A stretch of 64,000 nt of DNA from the NCBI RefSeq assembly GCF_026239555.1, contig NZ_JAPIVP010000004.1, forward strand, positions 186,001 to 250,000, written 5' to 3'. The number at the start of each line of letters is the position of its first letter. Positions within the stretch are counted from its first letter, which is position 1. The position numbers and the translations under genes are program-made. This DNA is from Pedobacter sp. PF22-3 (GTDB taxonomy: Bacteria > Bacteroidota > Bacteroidia > Sphingobacteriales > Sphingobacteriaceae). This document shows positions 25,073 to 33,352 of this stretch, piece after piece. The notes under the pieces are model-generated. The model was not told the origin of the DNA, did not search any database, and worked only from the letters and a program-made list of their open reading frames with translations.

Positions 25073-26494
25073 TTACGGCCAAACGCCTAAGTTCATGTAA
25101 GAAACCGCAATTTTATCGATTGAATTTACAAAAGCAGCAGTTCTTAACGTTTGTGTACCCGGTTTAGTCATTAAAGTTTCGCGGATTTCGTGGTAAGAAT
25201 GGATCATGGTATCTTCTAATCCAGAGTTAACCAGTTCCATTTCAGATGCGCCTTTAACAATCATTAAACGGTGCTCCGGAAGAATCGTTTTACCGGTTAG
25301 GTTTTCTAAAGTGTTGATCAGATTAGCATTTGAGTTAGCTGCATAACGGTTCTCCATACGACCAAAAGCCACGTGCGAAAGGTTTTTCAACCATTCGAAA
25401 TAAGAAACCGTAACACCACCAGCATTACAATACATATCAGGAATAATGATACCACCCATTTCTGTAAAAATGGCTTCAGCTTCTGGCGTAGTTGGTCCGT
25501 TGGCACCTTCAGCAATAATTTTTGCTTTAATATTGCGGATATTAAGCTCTGTAAACTGGTTTTCTAAAGCTGCGGGAACAATGATATCGCAATCTTGCTC
25601 TAAACCTTCCATTGAATTTTTAAAGCTGGTAGCCCCAGGAAAATCTAAAATTGAACCCGTGTTTTTACGGTGTGCAAAAACCTCATCAACATTTAGTCCG
25701 TTAGGGTTGTAAATAGCACCTTCAAACTCACAAAGACCAACAATAGTTGCACCAAATTCGGCCAGGAATTTAGCAGAGTGATAACCCACATTACCTAAAC
25801 CTTGAACAATTACTCTTTTATCGCCCAAACCAGCTTTAAAGCCAATTTTAGCCATATCTTCTGCAACTTCAACGCACTCACGTACAGCATAAGCTACCCC
25901 ACGGCCTGTAGCCTCTTTACGACCACGGATACCGTGTAAAGCAATTGGCTTACCGGTAACACAACCCAATGCATCAAGCTGACCTGGGTTCATGGTCATA
26001 TAAGTATCGGCTATCCAGCTCATTTCGCGTTCGCCAGATCCATAATCAGGGGCAGGAACATCAATACCAGGGCCAATAAAGTTTTTCTTAATTAATTCTG
26101 TAGTATAACGACGGGTAATGGTTTCTAACTCTGCAACACTATATTGTTTAGTGTTGATTTTAATACCACCTTTTGCACCACCAAACGGAACATTAACAAT
26201 GGCACATTTGTAAGTCATTAGGGCAGCAAGCGCCATAACCTCATCTTCGTTTACCATTTCACTGTAACGGATACCACCTTTTGTAGGGCTCATGTGGTGA
26301 GAATGCTCCACGCGCCAGGCATCAATTACTTCAAAACCATTTCCACGGCGGATTGGGAACTGGAAACGATATACACTATTACATGTTTTAATCTGGTTCA
26401 ATAAACCTTCTGGATGATTGGTGAATTGAGCCGCACTGTCAAAGTTTTTACAAACATCTGCAAAGAACTTGTTCTCGTCTGCTAGATTAGCCAT
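25073..26494 (-). CDS. gdhA: Glutamate dehydrogenase (Glu/Leu/Phe/Val dehydrogenase family)
   Basis: Cytoplasmic enzyme interconverting glutamate and 2-oxoglutarate plus ammonia. The substrate lysine is K72 (SPTKGGIRYS), the catalytic lysine K108 (VPFGGAKGGIKI), and the nucleotide-binding loop is VQGLGNVGYHSAKF. The 473-residue length is longer than the 420-450 of many members. Coenzyme preference cannot be read with confidence. It interrupts the ccm cluster. The promoter is probably the TATTTTTG at 26563-26570, about 70 bases upstream. Confidence 0.92.
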   Translation of the reverse strand: MANLADENKFFADVCKNFDSAAQFTNHPEGLLNQIKTCNSVYRFQFPIRRGNGFEVIDAWRVEHSHHMSPTKGGIRYSEMVNEDEVMALAALMTYKCAIVNVPFGGAKGGIKINTKQYSVAELETITRRYTTELIKKNFIGPGIDVPAPDYGSGEREMSWIADTYMTMNPGQLDALGCVTGKPIALHGIRGRKEATGRGVAYAVRECVEVAEDMAKIGFKAGLGDKRVIVQGLGNVGYHSAKFLAEFGATIVGLCEFEGAIYNPNGLNVDEVFAHRKNTGSILDFPGATSFKNSMEGLEQDCDIIVPAALENQFTELNIRNIKAKIIAEGANGPTTPEAEAIFTEMGGIIIPDMYCNAGGVTVSYFEWLKNLSHVAFGRMENRYAANSNANLINTLENLTGKTILPEHRLMIVKGASEMELVNSGLEDTMIHSYHEIRETLMTKPGTQTLRTAAFVNSIDKIAVSYMNLGVWP

Positions 26495-26562
26495 TATTTA
26501 TTTTTTATATTGAATAAGTTTTCAGTGCAAAATTGCCTAAAAAAACTGCACATATCCAAATG

Positions 26563-26570
26563 CAAAAATA
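26563..26570 (-). promoter_or_regulatory. -7 element TATTTTTG for glutamate dehydrogenase
   Basis: Minus-strand TATTTTTG matches TANNTTTG with no mismatch; the leader would be about 60 bases. The -33 is not distinct. Confidence 0.5.
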
Positions 26571-26860
26571 CTTAGTGTACAGCTAACACCACCCTATTCA
26601 GGCTTTGGAACAGGTTTTATACCGTTTATACAAAACTGTTCAAAAACAATATTTAAACAGGTTTAAACAGGGATATGTTGACTCTTCAACCTGATAAAAC
26701 GACTATTTTTGTAGGTTTTATGATTGCTTATTATGATGAAAAAAAAATTATAAAAAAAATATCCACAAAGCCATTTTATTACGATACTGATTAATCGACG
26801 AACAAAAACACTACAATAATTACGAATATCATAAATTTTGCATCAGAAATAAGACATAAA

Positions 26861-26891
26861 AAAGGAGATCAATATCATTTTGATCTCCTTT
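26861..26891 (-). terminator. Terminator after the ccmB-ccmC-ccmD operon
   Basis: A perfect 11-bp stem AAAGGAGATCA / TGATCTCCTTT with a 9-base loop; the A-run before it gives a T-run on the minus strand. It lies 38 bases past the ccmD-like stop. Confidence 0.88.
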
Positions 26892-26929
26892 AAAAATTAA
26901 TCAGGACTATCGCAATTACGATCTTTTAT

Positions 26930-27148
26930 TTACCTATCGATGCGGTTTTCTTTTTCGATTTTCTTCAATCTTTTATCTATGGAGAAAAGGTAAGCCAGTA
27001 AACCTACCAGAATAATTACGATGCAGATGACCACAACGTAAATTTTTCCATTGCTACGAAGGTTATCGGCCATTTCTACGCCATTATCCTGTGCAAATAA
27101 CTGTAGCGTAGCCATCATTAATATCAGGGAGAAAAATATCTTCTTCAT
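26930..27148 (-). CDS. CcmD-like small membrane protein
   Basis: A 72-residue protein with signal-like N-terminus MKKIFFSLILMMATLQLFAQ, a second membrane segment IYVVVICIVIILVGLLAYLF (about 35-54) and a charged end (SIDKRLKKIEKENR). Small CcmD-type proteins stabilise the CcmABC haem exporter. Identity rests on position, one base after the ccmC stop, and topology; sequence resemblance to CcmD is weak. Start at ATG 27148, not the upstream open frame. Confidence 0.7.
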   Translation of the reverse strand: MKKIFFSLILMMATLQLFAQDNGVEMADNLRSNGKIYVVVICIVIILVGLLAYLFSIDKRLKKIEKENRIDR

Positions 27149-27149
27149 T

Positions 27150-27812
27150 TTAGTTTTGTTGTTGTTTATTCTCAATAGTACGTATTCTGAAACGAATGGT
27201 ATATACCCAGTAGCCAACTAAAATCCAGCCTAAACATGCAGGATAAAATACCATACGCATGCGGCTATCTAAATCGTAACTGTTAAAACCAGGATTACCA
27301 CCATTGCCTGGGTGTAATGAATCTTTTAAGCGCGGCAAAACAAAAAGTAATACCACCATCATTGGGAAGGCAAAAATATTGTAAATAGCCGAAATCTTCG
27401 CTCTTTTTTGTTCTTCATCAATTGCATTCCTGAGAATTAAGTAAGCAAAATAGAGCAAGATTGAAATGGCGGCAAAATTTTGTTTAGGATCGAAACTCCA
27501 AAACTGTCCCCAGGTAAATTTTGCCCAGATGGCACCAGTTACTAAACCTAAAAGGCCAAAAACAATACCAGCATTTACACTTTCTACAGCCTTCATATCA
27601 TCAATTTCACTTTTGGTGCTCAATGACCTTACACTGTAAAAAACAGAGATCGAAAACAATACAATCATCGCAAACCACATGGGAACGTGGAAATAAAGAT
27701 TTCTAATTGTTTCATTTAATATCGGTAAACGGGGTACGCCCAGCAATAAACCTGCTATTGCGGTATAAATTACCAATACTGAACCTAAAATTTTCCACCA
27801 GGTTTTATGCAT
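27150..27812 (-). CDS. ccmC: Haem exporter subunit CcmC (CcsA-type)
   Basis: Inner-membrane protein that loads haem onto CcmE. It has six membrane segments and the tryptophan-rich WWD-type region, here GAIWAKFTWGQFWSFDPKQN (about residues 95-114), between conserved His-bearing helices (NLYFHVPMWFAMI at 38-50). At 220 residues it is of usual CcmC length. It is the middle gene of ccmB-ccmC-ccmD with short gaps. Confidence 0.92.
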   Translation of the reverse strand: MHKTWWKILGSVLVIYTAIAGLLLGVPRLPILNETIRNLYFHVPMWFAMIVLFSISVFYSVRSLSTKSEIDDMKAVESVNAGIVFGLLGLVTGAIWAKFTWGQFWSFDPKQNFAAISILLYFAYLILRNAIDEEQKRAKISAIYNIFAFPMMVVLLFVLPRLKDSLHPGNGGNPGFNSYDLDSRMRMVFYPACLGWILVGYWVYTIRFRIRTIENKQQQN

Positions 27813-27882
27813 ATTTATATTTAATTATTGAATAATTGAGCATTGAATGTAGATTCTATTATCCGTTTTCCATCTTCCATAT

Positions 27883-28548
27883 TTAGTCTCTCCAAAGGTA
27901 AGGAAATAACAATAAAGACGTGGCCACCATGAGTACATTCACCACCAGTAACATTGCAATTTCATCGTAGCTATTTTCCCATGGCAAGCCATCAACTGCA
28001 TTTTTAGCAAGTTTAATTAATAAAATCAATACCGGAATAATGATCGGAAAGCTTAAGATCGCCATTAACATTCCACCATTACCTGCCTTACTTGCAATAG
28101 CCGAAACCATGGTAAACACAGTAGAGAAACTGATACTGCCCAGTACTACAGCGACATAATACAGCCATAAATCGGGTGGCGTAAAAGAATCAAAAACCAG
28201 TGTATAAAAACCTAAAGCAATTGTGGTCAATACCAACATAAGCAGTATATTATATACTGTTTTAGAAATTAAAACCGCGGCCGGACTTGCCAAAACATAA
28301 CTGTACAATTGCTGACCTTTGGTTTCCTGCAGAAAACTTTTTGATACGCCATTAATGGAGGCAAAAAGCATGATGATCCAAAACAACGCATTCCATGTCA
28401 ATTTATCGCCCAGGCTAACAAACGAGAGGTAACAGGTAAAAATGGTAGAAACTACATAGAGTAATACACCGTTAATAGTATATTTGGAACGCCACTCTAA
28501 CAATACTTCCTTGTGAATTAAATATTTAACCTCTTTGGCCAATTGCAT
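27883..28548 (-). CDS. ccmB: Haem exporter permease CcmB
   Basis: Six-segment membrane subunit of the CcmAB transporter, which releases holo-CcmE with ATP hydrolysis by CcmA. The N-terminus HKEVLLEWRSKYTINGVLLYV and QETKGQQLYSYVLASPAAVLISKTVYN are characteristic of CcmB. At 221 residues it is complete. No ccmA is in this window, so the ATPase must lie elsewhere. The promoter TATCTTTG (28554-28561) leaves only 5 bases before the ATG. Confidence 0.92.
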   Translation of the reverse strand: MQLAKEVKYLIHKEVLLEWRSKYTINGVLLYVVSTIFTCYLSFVSLGDKLTWNALFWIIMLFASINGVSKSFLQETKGQQLYSYVLASPAAVLISKTVYNILLMLVLTTIALGFYTLVFDSFTPPDLWLYYVAVVLGSISFSTVFTMVSAIASKAGNGGMLMAILSFPIIIPVLILLIKLAKNAVDGLPWENSYDEIAMLLVVNVLMVATSLLLFPYLWRD

Positions 28549-28553
28549 AACCG

Positions 28554-28561
28554 CAAAGATA
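28554..28561 (-). promoter_or_regulatory. -7 element TATCTTTG for ccmB operon, near-leaderless
   Basis: Minus-strand TATCTTTG is followed after 5 bases by the ccmB start codon. Confidence 0.55.
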
Positions 28562-28637
28562 CTTTTATTGATAAATATTGCGCGCTTAAATTGTTGTATT
28601 GTTGTAATTTTGTTTAGCGATCAGGCTGGAGATTTTA

Positions 28638-28888
28638 GCCACAGAGACACAGAAACAAGGAGAAGTAAATTGAATAAAGCCGTGTTAATCGGTGCAAGCT
28701 GTGGCAAAAACAAATACCCACAGGCTTAATTTAGCCACGGAGATACAGAAACACGGAGAAGTAAATTGAATAAAGCCGTGTTAATCGGTGCAAGCTGTGG
28801 CAAAAACAAATATAACAAGCTTAATTTAACCACAGAGGCACAGAAACAAAGACAAGTAAATTGAATGAAATCAGTGCAATTTGTGGCA
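28638..28888 (+). repeat. Three tandem copies of a ~96-bp repeat, family E
   Basis: Copies begin at 28638, 28734 and 28829 (period 96 then 95). Copies 1 and 2 are nearly identical over their length; copy 3 is diverged and truncated. Each unit begins GCCACAGAGACACAGA and has GCAAGCTGTGGC about 70 bases on, so its ends are inverted (GCCACAG / CTGTGGC). This tract fills most of the 28549-28901 gap between ccmB and ogt. Confidence 0.88.
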
Positions 28889-28901
28889 TAAAAAAGGAAA
28901 T

Positions 28902-29381
28902 ATGAAATACGCATCAGTTATTGCATCGCCTATTGGCCAGATTACCATCCTTGCCGATGATGAATTTGTACATGCCGTAACTTTTGCCGAAACAGCTATT
29001 ACAGGACTCAATGCAAATCCCCTCACGCTAAAAGTTACCCAACAAATAGATGATTATTTTAATGGCAAATTACAGCATTTCAGTTTTCCAATAAAACAAA
29101 ACGGTACAACATTTCAGCAGGAGGTTTGGCAGAATTTATTGAACATACCGTTTGGAGAAACCACCACTTACGCTAAATTTTCAGAGCACAATCCATTAGC
29201 GATAAGGGCTATTGCCGCCGCAAACGGAAAAAACAATGTGGCTATTGTAGTGCCATGCCATAGGGTAATTGGCAGCAATGGTAAACTTGTTGGTTATGCA
29301 GGTGGTTTGTGGCGTAAACAATGGCTGTTGCAACATGAAAGGGAAGTTTCCCAAAAAGGACAAACTGAATTAAAATTTTAA
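28902..29381 (+). CDS. ogt: Methylated-DNA--protein-cysteine methyltransferase
   Basis: Suicidal DNA-repair enzyme that takes alkyl groups from O6-alkylguanine and O4-alkylthymine. The acceptor cysteine is Cys119 in IVVPCHRVIG, and the helix-turn-helix recognition region includes FGETTTYAKFSE and RAIAAANGKNN. The 159-residue length fits Ogt without the Ada N-terminal domain. Start at ATG 28902, preceded by AAAAAGGAAA. The last tandem family E repeat ends just before it. Confidence 0.94.
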   Translation: MKYASVIASPIGQITILADDEFVHAVTFAETAITGLNANPLTLKVTQQIDDYFNGKLQHFSFPIKQNGTTFQQEVWQNLLNIPFGETTTYAKFSEHNPLAIRAIAAANGKNNVAIVVPCHRVIGSNGKLVGYAGGLWRKQWLLQHEREVSQKGQTELKF

Positions 29382-29400
29382 AACCATATTTTTTTTGAAG

Positions 29401-29790
29401 ATGAATACAAGTAAAGCCGGAACACCTAATAATTACCTGAAAGCAATTCGTTTAATTAACATCGAAGAAGATAAATGCGCTTTCGAAATTGGCAAAATTC
29501 CTATTCGTCAACATATCAATGCCAATTATTTTTTCGCTCAAACTGATGTATCAACTTTAGAGAACATCCCACACCCTGCCCCACGCCGCCAATATGTGAT
29601 TGCACTAAAAGGTAAACTTCGTTTTACCGTAAGCAATGGCGAAACTTTTATCATCGAGCCTGGGATTGTACTCATCGCAAATGATACTGCCGGAGCGGGC
29701 CATACCTGGGAAATTGTAGACGGCAATGAATGGGAAAGAATTTATATTCCGCTGGATGAAGGTGCTGATGATTATTTTATAGCAGATTAA
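29401..29790 (+). CDS. Cupin-like small protein
   Basis: Family not identified with certainty. The 129-residue soluble protein has the alternating beta pattern and glycine turns of a cupin barrel (PRRQYVIALKGKLRFTVSNGE, then TFIIEPGIVLIANDTAGAGH with the final His, noted in parts). The motif ALKGKLRF...G-x5-PG-x-VL matches cupin motif 1/2 spacing loosely. Start at ATG 29401; the TTG six bases upstream is less likely. Possibly a small-ligand-binding or sugar-isomerase-like protein. Confidence 0.6.
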   Translation: MNTSKAGTPNNYLKAIRLINIEEDKCAFEIGKIPIRQHINANYFFAQTDVSTLENIPHPAPRRQYVIALKGKLRFTVSNGETFIIEPGIVLIANDTAGAGHTWEIVDGNEWERIYIPLDEGADDYFIAD

Positions 29791-29843
29791 GATCCTCAAA
29801 ACCAAGATTAGGTCAGTTTCGTAAATCATATCAAACCTATGAT

Positions 29844-30356
29844 ATGATGAAAACGATCTGCTCCCTCCTTTTTGTTCTTTTCACCTATTTGCCTGTGGAA
29901 AAAAATGTTCCGGTAGCCAAATTGGATTTAAAAAAATATGCCGGAACCTGGTATTCACTATATTCTATCCCAACCATTTTTGATAAAGGGAGCCGCGAAA
30001 CCACTACCAAATATACTTTGAATAAGGATGGCTATTACAATGTTATCACCACTTATAAAAAACCCGGGGATGATCAGGTTTACTCCAGAAGTTCGAAAAT
30101 GTTCCCGTCAGAAGATGGCGATAAAGGAGAGTTACAGGCACAATTTATCTGGCCGATAAAGGTAGATTACTGGATTATCGAACTGGCAGATGATTATTCT
30201 TATGTCGTTGTAGGCCATCCCGATCATAAATCTTTATTCATCATGAGCCGCAACCAGACAATGCCGAAGAAAACCCATGATGAAATTGTAGCCAGATGCA
30301 AAGCTAAAGGATACGATGTGGCTAAATTAACCTCGCAGTGGCATGAAAAAGCTTAA
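29844..30356 (+). CDS. Lipocalin family protein (Blc-like)
   Basis: A 170-residue lipocalin that probably binds lipids at the envelope. The diagnostic first conserved region is [12 protein letters not shown] (about 33-44), and the second, [20 protein letters not shown], holds the paired basic/aromatic end of the barrel. The N-terminus looks like a signal peptide ([14 protein letters not shown]) but lacks a clear lipobox, unlike E. coli Blc. It starts at ATG 29844 or 29847. The stop overlaps that of the convergent gene at 30353 in the bases TTAA. Confidence 0.82.
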   Translation: MMKTICSLLFVLFTYLPVEKNVPVAKLDLKKYAGTWYSLYSIPTIFDKGSRETTTKYTLNKDGYYNVITTYKKPGDDQVYSRSSKMFPSEDGDKGELQAQFIWPIKVDYWIIELADDYSYVVVGHPDHKSLFIMSRNQTMPKKTHDEIVARCKAKGYDVAKLTSQWHEKA

Positions 30357-30751
30357 GCTGTTATTTTTTCGCCACGTTTAACGCTGAAAAGCATAAATAT
30401 AACACCCACCAAAAATACAATCCAGCCCCATTGGAAATGAACAACTTTGCCGATCAGTTTATTGGCGAAGCCATATTTAGTATAATTATTTGCCGTAAAA
30501 TAAACAGCAATAACAGCTAAAATATACCAGATAGCCATGATGAAACTCATAAACCTGAATGCTCCCACCTTTCTGATGAACAGGAACAATACAGAAATAG
30601 CGATAATGGCATATGTGATTAAAAATAAACGCGCATCAGATTGATACAAGTTCCAGTTACCCTTGATTGGTACTTTCAACATTGGGCAAAAACCTGCAAT
30701 AACACATAACAAAATGCCCAACCACGCCCTGAATTTGTTTAATACTAACAT
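30353..30751 (-). CDS. Hypothetical membrane protein, 132 aa
   Basis: Four predicted membrane segments (about 10-27, 40-60, 66-88 and 108-125) and little else; the family is not recognised. The C-terminus ends KRGEKITA in the cytoplasm. Its stop codon overlaps that of the convergent lipocalin gene. Downstream of its start (30752-30951) lies only low-complexity sequence, including the 7-base tandem array. Confidence 0.6.
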   Translation of the reverse strand: MLVLNKFRAWLGILLCVIAGFCPMLKVPIKGNWNLYQSDARLFLITYAIIAISVLFLFIRKVGAFRFMSFIMAIWYILAVIAVYFTANNYTKYGFANKLIGKVVHFQWGWIVFLVGVIFMLFSVKRGEKITA

Positions 30752-30849
30752 AGTTTAAAATGATTTCACTGATTTTAACGATTCCATTGATTGGTAATTG
30801 TTTGTAATGGAAGTTAATGGTTTAATCGCTAACTTACCTGGTATTTTTT

Positions 30850-30947
30850 AAAGACTAAAGACTAAAGACTAAAGACTAAAGACTAAAGACTAAAGGCTAA
30901 AGGCTAAAGACTAAAGACTAAAGACTAAAGACTAAAGACTAAAGACT
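30850..30947 (+). repeat. Fourteen tandem copies of a 7-base repeat (AAAGACT)
   Basis: Fourteen head-to-tail heptamers; units 7 and 8 are AAAGGCT and the other twelve are AAAGACT. The array ends 4 bases before the stop codon of gldC, on that gene's downstream side. A candidate variable-number repeat. Confidence 0.95.
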
Positions 30948-30951
30948 AAAA

Positions 30952-31287
30952 CTACTGCCCTTCAATAATCCCCATCTTATCTGCAAAGTGGGCACAGTAA
31001 TCGCGTAAATCTTCAACAATTAAAGTTTCATTTGTGGCTTTTAAAAAGCTATCGGCCATGGTTTGTAAAGTTTCGTAAAAAAAACGTTTCATCTCATCAA
31101 CAGGCATATCTTTTGTCCAAAGATCTATCTTTAAGGTATTCTTATAATTGTGGTCCCAAACTGACAAAAACATCGCCTTCGCAGGTACTTTATCAGCGTT
31201 ACCAGAATCTGTGCTTTCCCAAAGTATGTTATCCGGGTTATTGCCTTCATCTAACTCAACGGTTATTTTTATTTCTGCTTTTTTCAT
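30952..31287 (-). CDS. gldC: Gliding motility protein GldC
   Basis: Cytoplasmic accessory protein of the gliding/type IX secretion machinery in Bacteroidota; it supports but is not strictly required for motility in Flavobacterium. The 111-residue sequence carries the family core AKAMFLSVWDHNYKNTLKIDLWTKDMPVDEMKRFF, noted in parts: FLSVWD at 41-46 and DLWTKDMPVDEMK at about 55-67, followed by TMADSFLKATN and the acidic end. gldB, its usual neighbour, is not here. The 7-base tandem repeat abuts its stop. Confidence 0.88.
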   Translation of the reverse strand: MKKAEIKITVELDEGNNPDNILWESTDSGNADKVPAKAMFLSVWDHNYKNTLKIDLWTKDMPVDEMKRFFYETLQTMADSFLKATNETLIVEDLRDYCAHFADKMGIIEGQ

Positions 31288-31430
31288 ATTAATATTGATT
31301 TCACCGATTTAACAGATTCCTCCGATTTAGACCGACTAATTTTTACGGATGCAAAGATGATTAATTAATTTGATTCCACAGATGAGTAGATTACACTGAT
31401 TAACATTGTCGAGATATTTTTACGGTTTAA

Positions 31431-31703
31431 TTACGCTACCTTTTGCAAGATTAACATTAACACGGCGGCAATAACGATAAAAACCAATTCAACAATCCAA
31501 ATTCTTTTAATATCCTTTAAAGTAAAGCGGAAAATCATATCTGTGATAAATGTTACCACAATTAAACAGCCCAATATAAGGAGATAGAAACCATCCATAT
31601 TTACATGTCGTGGCGCTGTACTTTTCTCCGAAACAAGATTTACAACCACCAGGCCAAGTCCTGCTGCGCTTACAATATTTAAAGGCGTAATCCTGAGCTT
31701 CAT
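31431..31703 (-). CDS. Small hypothetical membrane protein, 90 aa
   Basis: Three short hydrophobic segments (about 8-24, 38-57 and 68-86). No recognised family. Its ATG overlaps the DEAD-box helicase stop by one base (TAATG), so its translation is probably coupled to the helicase gene. Function unknown. Confidence 0.6.
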   Translation of the reverse strand: MKLRITPLNIVSAAGLGLVVVNLVSEKSTAPRHVNMDGFYLLILGCLIVVTFITDMIFRFTLKDIKRIWIVELVFIVIAAVLMLILQKVA

Positions 31704-33049
31704 TACTTTTTCTTATCGAATTTTTTGCCCTTTTTAAAACTCTTTACCTGTTTGCCAGCCTTTGCTTTAGCTTTCTCTCTCACCTTTTTCTCTATCGCTG
31801 CAGCATGCTTTTTCTCGTGGAAAGCGCCCTTAAAATCAGGATCTTCCTTACGTTTCTGCATATCGATTTCTTTCGCAATATGCTGACGCTCTTCGTAAGG
31901 AGTTTCATCAATAAAAACGCCTTCTGGAATCTCAGCTACCGGAATATATTGGCGAATTAATTTTTCGATCTTGCGGATATAATATTTTTCGGCATCAGTT
32001 GCAAAGGTAATCGCATCACCTTTGGCAAAAGCCCTGCCTGTACGGCCAATACGGTGTACATAATCTTCGATAATGATGGGTACATCGAAATTGATCACAT
32101 GACTTACATCACTCACATCGATCCCCCTACTGGCCACATCTGTAGCTACTAAAACCCTGACATTACCTTCTTTGAAACTATTTATAGAGTTAATCCTGGT
32201 GTTTTGCCCTTTATTGGCATGTATTACACGAACATTTTCGGCACCGTATCTACGTTCAATAAAACTGTAAATGTTATCTGCAACCGTTTTGGTTTTACAG
32301 AAAATAATCAGGCGGTTAAAAGCCTCATCATTCTTCAGCAAATGCTGCAGTAAATTAATTTTCGTTTTAAAATTAGGAACATAATATAAAGCCTGCGTTA
32401 CATTTGCAGCAGGGGTTGCCTGTGCAGATGCCTCAATTACAAGCGGATTATTCAAGAAATCGCCTGCAATTTTCTGGACTAAGTCGCTCATGGTGGCAGA
32501 GAACAATAAATTCTGGCGTTTACGCGGAACGATTTCCAAAATCCTGTGGATTGAGCCTATAAAACCCATGTCCATCATTTTATCTGCTTCATCTAATACC
32601 AAAAACTTTAAGCTCTGGGTATTAATATCGCCAGCTAAATATAAATCCAAGAATCTTCCTGGCGTAGCAATCAAAATATCAACACCTTTTGCAATTTGCT
32701 CTTTCTGTGTTTTCGGACCAATTCCGCCGAAAATCACTAAAGAACGTAAATCGGTGTAAGTAGAAAATAATTTTACCTGCTCTTCAATCTGCATGGCCAA
32801 TTCACGTGTTGGAGATAAAATCAGTGCCCTAGGATTTTCGCCCTGAGCATATTTCAACTGCATTAAAATCGGTAAAACAAAGGCTGCGGTTTTTCCGGTT
32901 CCCGTTTCTGCAATACCAAAAATATCCTGTCCGGATAATACTGGCGCAATTGCTTTTTCCTGTATAGGCGTGGCCACGGTGTAACCTGCATCGGCAACTG
33001 CATTTAAAATTTGCCTGTTTAACTTAAATTCTTCGAACGATTTTGCCAT
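31703..33049 (-). CDS. DEAD-box ATP-dependent RNA helicase
   Basis: Unwinds RNA in ribosome assembly or mRNA decay; cytoplasmic. All helicase motifs are present: Q motif FEEFKLNRQILNAV...PIQ, motif I AETGTGKT, Ia PTRELAMQI, Ib TPGRF, II DEAD, III SAT, IV LIIFCKTK, V ATDVASRGID and VI HRIGRTGRA. A basic C-terminal tail (KKHAAAIEKKVREKAKAKAGK and more) follows residue 400, as in RhlE-like proteins. Start at ATG 33049; the TTG 9 bases upstream belongs to the promoter TATCTTTG. Confidence 0.92.
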   Translation of the reverse strand: MAKSFEEFKLNRQILNAVADAGYTVATPIQEKAIAPVLSGQDIFGIAETGTGKTAAFVLPILMQLKYAQGENPRALILSPTRELAMQIEEQVKLFSTYTDLRSLVIFGGIGPKTQKEQIAKGVDILIATPGRFLDLYLAGDINTQSLKFLVLDEADKMMDMGFIGSIHRILEIVPRKRQNLLFSATMSDLVQKIAGDFLNNPLVIEASAQATPAANVTQALYYVPNFKTKINLLQHLLKNDEAFNRLIIFCKTKTVADNIYSFIERRYGAENVRVIHANKGQNTRINSINSFKEGNVRVLVATDVASRGIDVSDVSHVINFDVPIIIEDYVHRIGRTGRAFAKGDAITFATDAEKYYIRKIEKLIRQYIPVAEIPEGVFIDETPYEERQHIAKEIDMQKRKEDPDFKGAFHEKKHAAAIEKKVREKAKAKAGKQVKSFKKGKKFDKKK

Positions 33050-33055
33050 AGCGCA

Positions 33056-33063
33056 CAAAGATA
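33056..33063 (-). promoter_or_regulatory. -7 element TATCTTTG for the DEAD-box helicase, near-leaderless
   Basis: Minus-strand TATCTTTG, with the helicase ATG 6 bases downstream; the gap reads TGCGCT, similar to CGCT in front of hscA. Confidence 0.55.
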
Positions 33064-33177
33064 GTGATTAAGGTTGAGGGTTTGAAGGTATAAGGCAGAA
33101 GCTTTCAGTCCGATGTGGAATCCAAACTCCTTTTTTTCAACATCAGGAGTAAAGCAATTTCAATAGTTTTTCGATCG

Positions 33178-33235
33178 CAGCAGCCCTGCTATCCGTTTTA
33201 CTCCGTTACACTACGTGCCCACTGCTATCAGGTTT
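33178..33235 (-). repeat. Intergenic repeat, family D, inverted copy
   Basis: On the minus strand it reads AAACCTGATAGCAGTGGGCAC, TAGTGTAACGGAGTAAAAC and GGATAGCAGGGCTGC, in parts. It is the inverse of the type at 59209-59262 and shares ends with 11046-11126. Confidence 0.65.
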
Positions 33236-33339
33236 ATTTAACCTAAAACAGTACGTTAAATTCAGTTCTGTACCTTTCATCCGCCGAAATAGACCACTGA
33301 AATTCTCAAATCTCATATCTAACTTCTCAAATCTATTTT

Positions 33340-33347
33340 TACCTTTG
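33340..33347 (+). promoter_or_regulatory. -7 element TACCTTTG for dihydroorotase, near-leaderless
   Basis: TACCTTTG is followed after 5 bases by the pyrC ATG at 33353. Confidence 0.55.
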
Positions 33348-33352
33348 AAACC

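Larger units (their letters stand above)
26495..26929. other. 435-base intergenic region upstream of gdh
   Basis: Strongly AT-rich sequence containing the gdh promoter candidate (26563-26570) and a terminator for the ccmBCD operon (26861-26891). No open frame of coding character seen. Confidence 0.6.

Noticed and set aside
28638..28888. Possible CRISPR array in the repeated tract between ccmB and ogt.
   Set aside because: The units are ~96 bp with no short spacers between identical repeats, and there are no cas genes. They are tandem copies of an intergenic repeat.
30850..30947. Heptamer array as a CRISPR or regulatory binding array.
   Set aside because: Seven-base units without spacers indicate a microsatellite, not a CRISPR or a set of separate binding sites.
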